Shown here in pieces: positions 1-6,404 of a stretch of 7,275 bases of DNA (its first letter is position 1; every line of letters starts with the position of its first letter). Both the position numbers and the translations under genes were made by a program. The notes under the pieces are model-generated. The model searched no databases and was not told the origin of the DNA. It saw only the letters and a program-made list of their open reading frames with translations. The DNA lies in the NCBI GenBank assembly GCA_031273775.1, contig JAISRF010000209.1, positions 1-7,275 on the forward strand. The letters are read 5' to 3'. The DNA comes from Oscillospiraceae bacterium. Lineage in GTDB: Bacteria > Bacillota > Clostridia > Oscillospirales > Acutalibacteraceae.

Positions 1-9
1 GAACGGATA

Positions 10-783
10 ATGAATATTATTGTGGTTAATAACCTCGATTTGATTTATGAGGACAAAAAATCCGCGGGAGGCGGAAATCGTGCGCTCAAAAATATAAATA
101 TGGAGATAAAAAAAGGCGAAATCACCGCGCTCATAGGCCCATCCGGCTGCGGAAAGTCAACCTTTCTGCGCTGTATCAACCGGATGAATGATATCATTGA
201 GGGATGCAAAATTACAGGTGAGATCATCTTTAACGATCAAAATATTTATGACAAAGACGTTGATGTGATGAGCGTCCGTAAGCATATCGGTATGGTGTTT
301 CAAAAACCAAATCCGTTTCCAATGAGCGTTTACGACAACGTTGCTTATGCCCCGCGTTATCACAAAGTCAGCAGAAGAGTTGAGCTTGACAATATTGTGG
401 AAAAAAGCCTGCGCGCCGCTAATCTGTGGGAGGAAGTAAAGGATCGGTTAAAAAAGCCCGCGCTGTCTCTTTCCGGAGGCCAGCAGCAGCGGCTTTGTAT
501 CGCGCGGGCTATCGCTTTGGAGCCTGAAATATTGTTAATGGATGAAGCTACAAGTGCCCTTGACCCAATTTCAACTTATAAAATAGAAGATTTAATGCAG
601 GAGCTTAAGAAGACATACACGGTAATCATCGTCACTCACAATATGCAGCAGGCAGCAAGGGTTGCGGATCGAACAGCATTTTTTCTTCTCGGCGATTTGA
701 TTGAAATGGATAAAACTGACGCCATTTTCAGCTTCCCTTCACAACCTAAAACGTTGGAATACGTGAGTGGCCGTTTCGGATAA
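10..783 (+). CDS. pstB: Phosphate ABC transporter ATP-binding protein PstB
   Basis: This 257-residue protein is the cytoplasmic ATPase that powers high-affinity phosphate import through the PstC/PstA membrane pair, fed by the PstS binding protein. Visible ABC motifs, in order, are Walker A GPSGCGKST (43-51), Q-loop Gln98 in VFQKPNPFPMS (a sequence typical of PstB), signature LSGGQQQR (154-161), Walker B ILLMDEA (174-180), D-loop SALD (182-185) and switch His210 in THNMQQAARVAD. The end, YVSGRFG, is also characteristic of the family, and the length is normal. A short Gly-rich insertion (about residues 16-23) lengthens the loop between the first two strands. The ATG overlaps a possible upstream stop (TAATG, 8-12), which fits translational coupling to a pstA lying outside the window. 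No phoU follows; a terminator ends the unit. Identification is secure; the operon context is inferred. Confidence 0.97.
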   Translation: MNIIVVNNLDLIYEDKKSAGGGNRALKNINMEIKKGEITALIGPSGCGKSTFLRCINRMNDIIEGCKITGEIIFNDQNIYDKDVDVMSVRKHIGMVFQKPNPFPMSVYDNVAYAPRYHKVSRRVELDNIVEKSLRAANLWEEVKDRLKKPALSLSGGQQQRLCIARAIALEPEILLMDEATSALDPISTYKIEDLMQELKKTYTVIIVTHNMQQAARVADRTAFFLLGDLIEMDKTDAIFSFPSQPKTLEYVSGRFG

Positions 784-834
784 GGTAAATGGAGTTGCAT
801 TTATGGTTCAAAATACATACTATTAACGTAAAGC

Positions 835-876
835 AAACCCGCTCCTGCCGGATTTTACCGTCAGGAGCGGGTTTTT
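835..876. terminator. Bidirectional intrinsic terminator between pstB and thiT
   Basis: A perfect 10-bp GC-rich stem pairs CCCGCTCCTG (838-847) with CAGGAGCGGG (862-871). It is extended by an A3/T3 pairing and by an inner CGG/CCG pair. On the plus strand it is followed by TTTTT (872-876), ending pstB transcripts. On the minus strand the hairpin lies 20 bases after the thiT stop and is followed by TTTGCTTT, a weaker U-tract. The position between two convergent genes fits a shared terminator. Confidence 0.9.
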
Positions 877-890
877 AGTCTGCTTGGTGA

Positions 891-1487
891 CTACGCCCTT
901 TTCAAGGGACCGACTGTTGGAGTGCGAAAATCAAGAATCAGCGCCAAAATGAATGCCACGAGCACAACGGAAAGGGTTTCCGGAACCATGTAAGTCGCGT
1001 TGTAGGTCAAAGAATAATATAAAACCGATTGCCCTTCCGGAGCCCAAACTCCCCATATGGTTACTCCGGTCAGCACATGACAAATGTACCGCAGAACACA
1101 GCCCAAAGCGGTTCCCGCCGCCAGTTCCAGGCTTTGGTTATTCTTGAATTTTTCACGGAACCCTCCCGCTAATCCCAAAACGGCGAACGCAATAATGTAA
1201 TCAAAGAGAATAATGGCAATTACCGCGATGGCAGAGGTACCGTAGGAAAGGTTTTTTGCTCCCAAAATCATCTGTATCAGCCCGTGTGCCGCTCCCACGC
1301 CAAGCCCCCAGCCGATCCGGTAACGGTAAGCAATCAAAACAATCGGCAGCATGGAGAGGGGAGTGATGGAACCTCCAAAGGGCAGTTCAAAGCTGAAAAT
1401 GGACAGTGCGGTCGCAAGGGCGAGCATGACGGCGCTTTCCGCCATCCGGAGAAGTGTGATTTTGCTGTTTGATCTGGATGATTGCAT
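891..1487 (-). CDS. thiT: Energy-coupled thiamine transporter ThiT (ECF S-component)
   Basis: This 198-residue, very hydrophobic protein with about six membrane segments is the substrate-binding S-component that captures thiamine for a shared ECF (EcfA/A'/T) energizing module; no such module is encoded in the window. Family hallmarks are GGSITPLSMLPI (38-49) after the first helix, RYICHVLTGVTIWGVWAPEG (133-152), and the following YYSLTYNATYMVPE (157-170). His137, Trp145/Trp148, Tyr162-Asn163 and Glu170 fall where ThiT proteins keep conserved, partly thiamine-contacting residues (from family knowledge, not a computed alignment). The N-terminus is short and polar, then runs into helix 1, as expected. 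The ATG is preceded by AGAGG ten bases upstream. The gene is transcribed alone, convergent with pstB, and the TPP riboswitch in its leader independently supports thiamine as substrate. Confidence 0.94.
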   Translation of the reverse strand: MQSSRSNSKITLLRMAESAVMLALATALSIFSFELPFGGSITPLSMLPIVLIAYRYRIGWGLGVGAAHGLIQMILGAKNLSYGTSAIAVIAIILFDYIIAFAVLGLAGGFREKFKNNQSLELAAGTALGCVLRYICHVLTGVTIWGVWAPEGQSVLYYSLTYNATYMVPETLSVVLVAFILALILDFRTPTVGPLKRA

Positions 1488-1491
1488 TTTA

Positions 1492-1502
1492 CCTTTACCT
1501 CT
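1492..1502 (-). promoter_or_regulatory. thiT ribosome binding site
   Basis: On the minus strand the sequence AGAGGTAAAGG lies just before the ATG at 1487. AGAGG (1498-1502) is ten bases away and AAAGG (1492-1496) is four bases away. Either could pair with 16S rRNA. Together they decide the thiT start over the downstream Met15. Confidence 0.7.
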
Positions 1503-1633
1503 TTCTTTTGCATGAGCGTGATGGGTATTGTCCGCAGTTTAGAGATGAGAAATTACGGAGTGCCCCGCACCATTTCCCTTTACCCAAACCGTCTGCGTAC
1601 TGCGGGTTTGCGCGGTATGATTTTGCTCGGCCG
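1503..1633 (-). other. Unassigned thiT leader segment downstream of the riboswitch terminator
   Basis: About 130 nt of transcribed leader separate the terminator U-tract from the thiT ribosome binding site, longer than a terminator-type riboswitch needs. I see no convincing gene. Short open frames here lack recognisable protein features. A TCGGCCGA palindrome flanked by ATTTTG/CAAAAT arms lies at the upstream end. No further regulatory element is recognised. Confidence 0.5.
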
Positions 1634-1664
1634 AAAACAAAATCCCCGCGGAAAATCCGCGAGG
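1634..1664 (-). terminator. Riboswitch expression-platform terminator
   Basis: On the minus strand, CCTCGCGGA (1664-1656) pairs with TCCGCGGGG (1652-1644) around a TTT loop, giving nine pairs with one T-G wobble. It is followed by ATTTTGTTTT (1643-1634). This is a strong intrinsic terminator, 12 nt beyond the TPP aptamer and upstream of thiT, so it fits a transcriptional OFF switch when TPP is bound. Confidence 0.88.
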
Positions 1665-1676
1665 AAACAAACATTA

Positions 1677-1797
1677 ATACAACGCTTCCTACGCCGGTAT
1701 TGTCCGGTTCAGGTATAACACCGAATGTGGTTCGATGTTAGGGTTCGGAACAACGGTTCCATCTCAGCCGGGATTGTTCCCAGCACCCCTGCAATAT
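1677..1797 (-). ncRNA. TPP riboswitch (THI element)
   Basis: The minus strand carries the thi-box hallmarks in order: GGGGTGCTGGG (P2 and P3 5' side), CCCGGCTGAGA (P3 3' side and the pyrimidine-sensing CUGAGA), AACCC (P2 3' side), ACCTGAACCGG (P4/P5), ACAATA in the L5 position, and CCGGCGTAGGAA (P5/P4 3' side). P1 can form between about 1791-1797 and 1677-1685 with one mismatch. Two additional hairpins interrupt junctions: a 5-bp one at 1747-1760 and a 10-bp one at 1716-1740. It senses thiamine pyrophosphate and should lower thiT expression when TPP is plentiful; the adjacent terminator suggests transcriptional control. Confidence 0.96.
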
Positions 1798-1811
1798 TTG
1801 ACTGTGTTTTT

Positions 1812-1840
1812 ATATTAACCTGGAATCTCCTAAAAGTCAA
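1812..1840 (-). promoter_or_regulatory. Sigma-A-type promoter of thiT
   Basis: On the minus strand, TTGACT (1840-1835) and TAATAT (1817-1812) are separated by exactly 17 bases. Each hexamer differs from the consensus at one position. The predicted start near 1805 places the TPP aptamer at the very 5' end of the transcript, as usual for riboswitch leaders. Confidence 0.85.
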
Positions 1841-1962
1841 TGCAAATTTTCAAGCGGATTTTTGAGGAAATTTTGGTTATATTTCAGCAAAACGCGAACA
1901 TTTCATGTCCGGTTCTTGCTCAAACGCCGCAAAATCCGGCAAATTTTCTGAAAATTCTCAAT
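1841..1962. other. Divergent intergenic spacer
   Basis: This AT-rich stretch lies between the thiT promoter and the operator-like palindrome of the penicillin-binding protein gene. It holds only a weak GCCG/CGGC hairpin (about 1926-1940) without a U-tract. I see no gene or recognisable element in it. Confidence 0.4.
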
Positions 1963-1980
1963 GGTTAAAATATTGTAACC
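1963..1980. repeat. 18-bp near-palindrome, possible operator
   Basis: The sequence GGTTAAAATATTGTAACC is an inverted repeat in which eight of nine symmetric positions match. It lies 21 bp upstream of the -10 hexamer of the penicillin-binding protein promoter, overlapping where a -35 box or activator would sit. It could bind a dimeric regulator, but no known operator is recognised and the function is inferred from position alone. Confidence 0.4.
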
Positions 1981-1998
1981 ACATTTGTCTGAAATAGG

Positions 1999-2007
1999 TG
2001 GTATAAT
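1999..2007 (+). promoter_or_regulatory. Extended -10 promoter of the penicillin-binding protein gene
   Basis: TGGTATAAT is a perfect -10 hexamer (2002-2007) with the upstream TGn extension. No good -35 box is found at 16-18 bp spacing, which an extended -10 can tolerate or which may signal activator dependence. The predicted start near 2014 leaves a leader of about 60 nt. Confidence 0.7.
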
Positions 2008-2076
2008 ACACTGAAATCCTTTGTTATTTTTTGAGTAGGGAAATCTTGTTGTTTGACTCAAAGCAGTGGGGGTTTA

Positions 2077-5000
2077 ATGATGAACAGAGCAAATTCAGAC
2101 AGCCGCTATGGTGCCCATGACGGACGCCGCGCCGCGCGTAAAAAAGGCGTGATTGCCAGCGTGACGCAGTTTTTGTTCGGGCGTCCGGGGCAGAAACGCT
2201 CCGGTCTGCGCCAGGGTGGGAGCAACGAAGTCGGAACGCACGATACCGAAAAGGCGGCGGATTATTTTTCCCGCCCGCTCGGTAGCGCTTCCTTATCTGA
2301 ACGCAGTGATCCGCGTACGCCGTCCCATACCCCGGCCTCAACCGGACAGCCGAGGTATTCCGGATCCGCACAAAACAGCGGAATTCAAAACAGAGCGCTG
2401 AACGATTTCATGCGGAATTCACAGAGCGCCGAAAGTTTGGCAGTGAATGAAATTGGAAAAAATGACGGCTTTTTACCCTCCGCGCGCCCTTCGCCCGGGA
2501 AAACCCTGCCACAGAGTTCCGTCATAGGTGGGCCGGACGGCCTTGCCGCACCTAAAACGGGGACAGCCATCGGCCCGGCGCCGAACCCGGGACGACCGGT
2601 CGCCAAACGGATGGGTACCGAAATCACGGACGATGACCTTTCCGCCACCCGTTATATCGGTGTAAAAGGCTCGGGTGTAAAGGGAAACGCCGGGTTGGCT
2701 GCCATGGAGTCGACCGGTGATGTGCCGCTTGGTCGCGGGCGCGGTAAACCGAAGAAAAAACGCCGGATTGGCGCGACTGTCGGTAAGGTTGCGCTTTCCG
2801 CATTCCTTATCGGTATTATTACCGTCTGTTTAGTGGTGGGCGCGTTTGCCGTATACGTCTTTGGCTTTGTGAACGCCAAGTTCGAATTTGACCTGAATAC
2901 TGTCCGTCTTGACGGCACCACCGTCCTTTACAAAACCTACCTGGATGGCAGTAAACAGGAACTGGCGAGTCTGCACGGTCAGGAAAACCGGATTTGGGTT
3001 GGAATAGACAAAATACCGTTGAATTTCCAAAACGCCGTCATTGCGCTGGAAGACAAACGTTTTTATGAGAACGTGAACGGCGTGGACTGGAAGCGCACCT
3101 TCGGTTCCGCCATCAATATGTTTATTCCTATTTATTCGGAGGAATCCGGCGGTTCCACCATAACCCAGCAATTAATCAAACAGCTTACCGGCGATGATGA
3201 TAAAAGCCCTATGCGCAAAATCCGTGAAATCATGCGCGCGCGGTATGTCAGCCAGAATACTCCTCAAGAAGTGATTTTGGAATGCTATTTTAACACGGTC
3301 AATTTCGCTAACGGTTGCTACGGAATCCAGACCGCATCGGAATATTATTTTGGCAAAAGTGATTTGTTTACCCTGACAAACGCCGAATGCGCGGCGCTGG
3401 CGGCCATCATCAAAAGCCCCTTGAATTATGACCCAATTGCCTACCCGGAAGGGAATGGTACCGCGGAACATCCGGAGGGCAACAAAGAACGCCGCGAGTG
3501 GTGCCTGTATGAGATGTATGACCAAGGATATATTTCCGAAACGGATTATAACGCGGCGTTGGCGGAAGAAATTCAGTTTCACAGAGGTGACCTTACCTCG
3601 CACGTGGTTCAGCGCGTGAATACCTATTTTGTGGACGCCGTAATTGAAGACGTCATTTCCGATTTTATGACCCAATACGGTTACAATGAGGCGTATGCCA
3701 CCAACCTGTTCTACTCGGGCGGCCTGCAGATAGACACCACCATCGATGAAAACATTCAGAACACCATAGACAAAACATGGGCGACCAAGTCCAATTTTCC
3801 GTATTCGGATGTGCAGTCCGCCATGGTGGTGATGGATTACGAGGGGCATATTAAAGGGCTGGCCGGCGGTCGTTTTGAGAAAACGGATAATCGTGCCTTT
3901 AATCGCGCCACTATGGCAGAGCGCCAGCCCGGCTCCACCATGAAGCCGATTGGAGCATACGGTCCCGCGCTCCAGCGCGACGCAATTTACTGGTCAAAAA
4001 TAGAGAAAAATCAACCCATAGACAACTGGGATAAAGGCAAAAAGGGACCGACCAACTACGGCGGCGTGGTGGGCAGCGGCACGGTAACGGTACAAAAGGC
4101 GCTGGAACAGTCGCTGAACACCGTACCCGTGCGGATTGTGCAGGCGATTACGGCGGAAGAATCGTTTAGATTTTTGACTCAGAATCTGCGCATTTCCACG
4201 CTGGTTGAGCGGGAGATTGCAAGTAACGGCGATATTCTCAGCGATATCAACCTTTCATCGTTAGCCTTGGGCGGAACCACATATGGTACAACCGTGCGTG
4301 AAATGACCGCCGCTTATGCCACCTTCGGCAATTTGGGAAAATATTACCTGCCGCGCACATACACCCTAGTCGTGGATCAGATGGGGCGGACGCTTCTGCC
4401 CAAGGATCCGGAACTGGTTAAGCCGGTTAACGCCTTTACCGAGGATACCGCCAACATTATGAGCCGTCTGCTCCAAACGGTTGTCACCGGCTCTCAGGGC
4501 ACAGCGCGGGACGCGGCTTTCGGAAACTGGGATATTTTAGGAAAAACCGGCACCACTACAGATAATAACGACCGCTGGTTTATCGGTGGCACCCCTTATT
4601 ATGTGGCGGCTTGCTGGGTTGGGTACGATACGCCGAAAAATTTGAAGAATATCACAAATCCTTGCATCAAGCTTTGGAAAGCGGTTATGTCTTCAGCTCA
4701 CAGTGGATTGCCACTGAAAGCCTTTCCTGATACCGATGAGGTTGAATACCGCCGCTACTGCACCGTCACCGGGATGCCCGCCACCGTAAACTGCACCTCC
4801 ACCGCAACCGGCTGGTTTAAGAAGAGCTATGCCCCGCCATGCACCGCTCACGGCGGAAAGCTGGCTGCGGCTCTGTCTAAACCTTCGTCTACCCCAAGTA
4901 CCGGCACAACAAGCAGCAAGCCGGCCGAAACAACCACTTCTTCCGCACCGCCCGCGAGCACCGCCCCGGTGTCCGCCCCGGAAACACTGTCAAGCACGGC

Positions 5001-5121
5001 TCCGCCGCCGGAAAGCAGCGCGGCGCAAACGTCCTCGGCGGTCTCGTCTTCGGCGGCTTCCGTGTCTTCCGCGGCCAGTTTGTCCGAAACATCAAACGGC
5101 GGCGCGGACGGTGAAGATTAG
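2077..5121 (+). CDS. Bifunctional class A penicillin-binding protein (transglycosylase/transpeptidase)
   Basis: This membrane-anchored peptidoglycan synthase polymerises glycan strands from lipid II and cross-links stem peptides outside the membrane. In numbering from ATG 2077 (1014 residues): a polar, low-complexity cytoplasmic tail (1 to about 222), basic GKPKKKRR (223-230), one membrane helix (about 237-265), a GT51 domain (about 300-475) with Glu325 in EDKRFYENVNG, GGSTITQQ (358-365) and RKIREI with Glu384, then a transpeptidase domain (about 580-870) with STMK (620-623), SLN (679-681) and KTGTT (823-827). A Cys-containing segment (895-922) and a Ser/Thr/Pro/Ala-rich tail (about 928-1014) end it. 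Both tails make it longer than a typical 700-900-residue PBP1a. The usual His of GT51 motif I is missing. GTGGGGG upstream favours ATG 2077 or 2080; a TTG at 2053 would add eight residues. It probably shares a transcript with ytvI. The family call is secure; its paralogue name is not. Confidence 0.97.
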   Translation: MMNRANSDSRYGAHDGRRAARKKGVIASVTQFLFGRPGQKRSGLRQGGSNEVGTHDTEKAADYFSRPLGSASLSERSDPRTPSHTPASTGQPRYSGSAQNSGIQNRALNDFMRNSQSAESLAVNEIGKNDGFLPSARPSPGKTLPQSSVIGGPDGLAAPKTGTAIGPAPNPGRPVAKRMGTEITDDDLSATRYIGVKGSGVKGNAGLAAMESTGDVPLGRGRGKPKKKRRIGATVGKVALSAFLIGIITVCLVVGAFAVYVFGFVNAKFEFDLNTVRLDGTTVLYKTYLDGSKQELASLHGQENRIWVGIDKIPLNFQNAVIALEDKRFYENVNGVDWKRTFGSAINMFIPIYSEESGGSTITQQLIKQLTGDDDKSPMRKIREIMRARYVSQNTPQEVILECYFNTVNFANGCYGIQTASEYYFGKSDLFTLTNAECAALAAIIKSPLNYDPIAYPEGNGTAEHPEGNKERREWCLYEMYDQGYISETDYNAALAEEIQFHRGDLTSHVVQRVNTYFVDAVIEDVISDFMTQYGYNEAYATNLFYSGGLQIDTTIDENIQNTIDKTWATKSNFPYSDVQSAMVVMDYEGHIKGLAGGRFEKTDNRAFNRATMAERQPGSTMKPIGAYGPALQRDAIYWSKIEKNQPIDNWDKGKKGPTNYGGVVGSGTVTVQKALEQSLNTVPVRIVQAITAEESFRFLTQNLRISTLVEREIASNGDILSDINLSSLALGGTTYGTTVREMTAAYATFGNLGKYYLPRTYTLVVDQMGRTLLPKDPELVKPVNAFTEDTANIMSRLLQTVVTGSQGTARDAAFGNWDILGKTGTTTDNNDRWFIGGTPYYVAACWVGYDTPKNLKNITNPCIKLWKAVMSSAHSGLPLKAFPDTDEVEYRRYCTVTGMPATVNCTSTATGWFKKSYAPPCTAHGGKLAAALSKPSSTPSTGTTSSKPAETTTSSAPPASTAPVSAPETLSSTAPPPESSAAQTSSAVSSSAASVSSAASLSETSNGGADGED

Positions 5122-5133
5122 CGCTTACAAACC

Positions 5134-5158
5134 ACTGTCAACTGTCAACTGTCAACTG
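5134..5158 (+). repeat. 7-bp tandem repeat between the PBP gene and ytvI
   Basis: The heptamer ACTGTCA occurs three times in perfect tandem, followed by a partial ACTG. It lies 12 bp after the penicillin-binding protein stop and just before the ytvI ribosome binding site. The repeat may be slippage-derived; no function can be assigned from sequence. Confidence 0.85.
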
Positions 5159-5174
5159 AAAAAGAGGTGTTCGC

Positions 5175-6236
5175 GTGACCGATGAAAAAAAGCGTTCCTT
5201 TATCATAAACGTGCTGTATTGGCTCGCAGTGGTGTTTTTGGTGTTTGTAGCGTTCAGGTATCTGTTTAGCTGGCTGTTCCCATTTGCGATCGGCGCGTTG
5301 GTCGCAGTTGCGCTTCAAAAACCCATTGACTGGCTGACACGAAAAACAAAATTTCCCCGCGCGGTGTGGGCGCTCGGGCTTTCTGCCTTAACCTTTACGG
5401 TCTTGGGCGTGGTGGCGTTTTTTACCGCGTCCCGCTTGTTCGCGGAGCTAATCAACTTTTTCAAAACCCTGCCGAACTACGCGCCGGCTTTACAAAATTG
5501 GCTTTCCGGTGTGAGCGAACGTCTGCAAAACGCCTTGAGCGAGTTCCCTCCGGACATGGTTAACCAAATGACCGATTCGTTGGTGAAAGCGCCAACTAAC
5601 ATTGCCAACAATCTGGCGGCTTGGAGCGGAGGTTTGGCGGGACGCACGGTTCTTGAACTGCCTAACCTGCTCATATCAGTCATCATAACCGTGGTGGCCA
5701 CCTGCTTTGTCACAAAGGACTACCACGAAATCACCGCCTTTTTTCGCCGCCAGATAAGGCCGCAGCGCTGGGAGATTATCTCGGAAGCCAAGAGTTATTT
5801 TGTCACCAACACTTTGAAAATGCTCCGCGGCTACATATTTATTATGTTTATCACCTTTGTGGAGTTGGCGCTGGGGCTTTCCATGTTGCGCGTCCGGTAC
5901 GCTGTGGTGATTGCGCTTTTGATTTCTCTGTTGGATATTTTGCCGGTGTTGGGAACCGGCAGCATACTCATTCCGTGGGGGATTATTTCAATTGCCATGG
6001 GCGACTACTTCACCGGCACGGGTGTTTTGGTTACTTATGGTGTGGTTACGGTGGTGCGCTACATCGCTGAGCCGCGGATTATCGGGCGGCAAGTGGGCTT
6101 AAAGCCCATTGTCACCCTCTTCGCCATGTATATCGGCCTGCGTTTTTTTGGCCTGGTGGGGCTTTTCGGCTTCCCCATCACCTTGATTATTATTCAGAAC
6201 ATGCAGGATAGCGGACGGTTTAGAATTTGGAAATGA
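5175..6236 (+). CDS. ytvI: Sporulation-type integral membrane protein YtvI (AI-2E transporter superfamily)
   Basis: This 353-residue polytopic membrane protein belongs to the AI-2E/PerM-like permease superfamily; the YtvI branch is found in endospore formers and its substrate is not established. The fold is visible as two or three N-terminal helices (about 11-46 and 66-88), an amphipathic soluble stretch (about 90-158), a helix at 160-180, then a C-terminal helix cluster (219-340). Conserved markers are LLDILPVLGTGSILIPWGI (252-270) and EPRIIGRQVGLKPIVTL (299-315). Length is normal for the family. The GTG start is chosen because AAAGAGG (5161-5167) sits seven bases upstream. It follows the penicillin-binding protein by 53 bp with no terminator between, so co-transcription is likely, and it ends at its own terminator. 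The superfamily is confident; the YtvI assignment is slightly less so. Confidence 0.86.
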   Translation: MTDEKKRSFIINVLYWLAVVFLVFVAFRYLFSWLFPFAIGALVAVALQKPIDWLTRKTKFPRAVWALGLSALTFTVLGVVAFFTASRLFAELINFFKTLPNYAPALQNWLSGVSERLQNALSEFPPDMVNQMTDSLVKAPTNIANNLAAWSGGLAGRTVLELPNLLISVIITVVATCFVTKDYHEITAFFRRQIRPQRWEIISEAKSYFVTNTLKMLRGYIFIMFITFVELALGLSMLRVRYAVVIALLISLLDILPVLGTGSILIPWGIISIAMGDYFTGTGVLVTYGVVTVVRYIAEPRIIGRQVGLKPIVTLFAMYIGLRFFGLVGLFGFPITLIIIQNMQDSGRFRIWK

Positions 6237-6267
6237 TGAATACAGACACGCCCTTTATTTCTTTTTG

Positions 6268-6290
6268 GACGGTACAAAACCGTCTTTTTT
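6268..6290 (+). terminator. Intrinsic terminator after ytvI
   Basis: GACGGT (6268-6273) pairs perfectly with ACCGTC (6279-6284) around a five-base ACAAA loop, followed directly by TTTTTT (6285-6290). It lies 31 bases after the ytvI stop and closes the PBP-ytvI unit. Confidence 0.88.
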
Positions 6291-6404
6291 CATCTTTTTT
6301 CTATTTGTCGGATTTCAGCAAGCAGTAATTAAACAAATATAACCAATTTTCCCATTTTGTCAACCCCGATATTCGAAAAATTAACATTTGTCCGTTTCCG
6401 GCTC

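Noticed and set aside
803..826. Seven-codon open frame (MVQNTYY) after pstB with a GGAG eight bases upstream
   Set aside because: It is too short to judge, resembles no known leader peptide, and does not look like the start of PhoU.
1469..1741. Plus-strand open frames of 78-90 codons opposite the thiT leader
   Set aside because: They run antisense through the TPP riboswitch and terminator, their translations show no protein-like features, and the conserved RNA explains the region.
1926..1940. GCCG/CGGC hairpin in the divergent spacer as a terminator
   Set aside because: It has only four pairs, no U-tract on either strand, and lies upstream of both divergent promoters.
1974..1990. Possible WalR-type site (TGTAAC then a degenerate second half) upstream of the penicillin-binding protein gene
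   Set aside because: Only the first hexamer fits the TGTWAH-N5-TGTWAH pattern; the second half (TTGTCT) does not, so the match is too weak to call.
2830..3849. Long minus-strand open frames (113 and 225 codons) inside the penicillin-binding protein gene
   Set aside because: They are antisense to conserved GT51 and transpeptidase coding sequence and have no recognisable domains; they are shadows of the real frame.
4829..5185. Arg/Pro-rich 118-codon frame overlapping the end of the penicillin-binding protein gene
   Set aside because: It arises from the GC-rich Ser/Ala/Pro codons of the C-terminal tail read in another frame, with no plausible start context.
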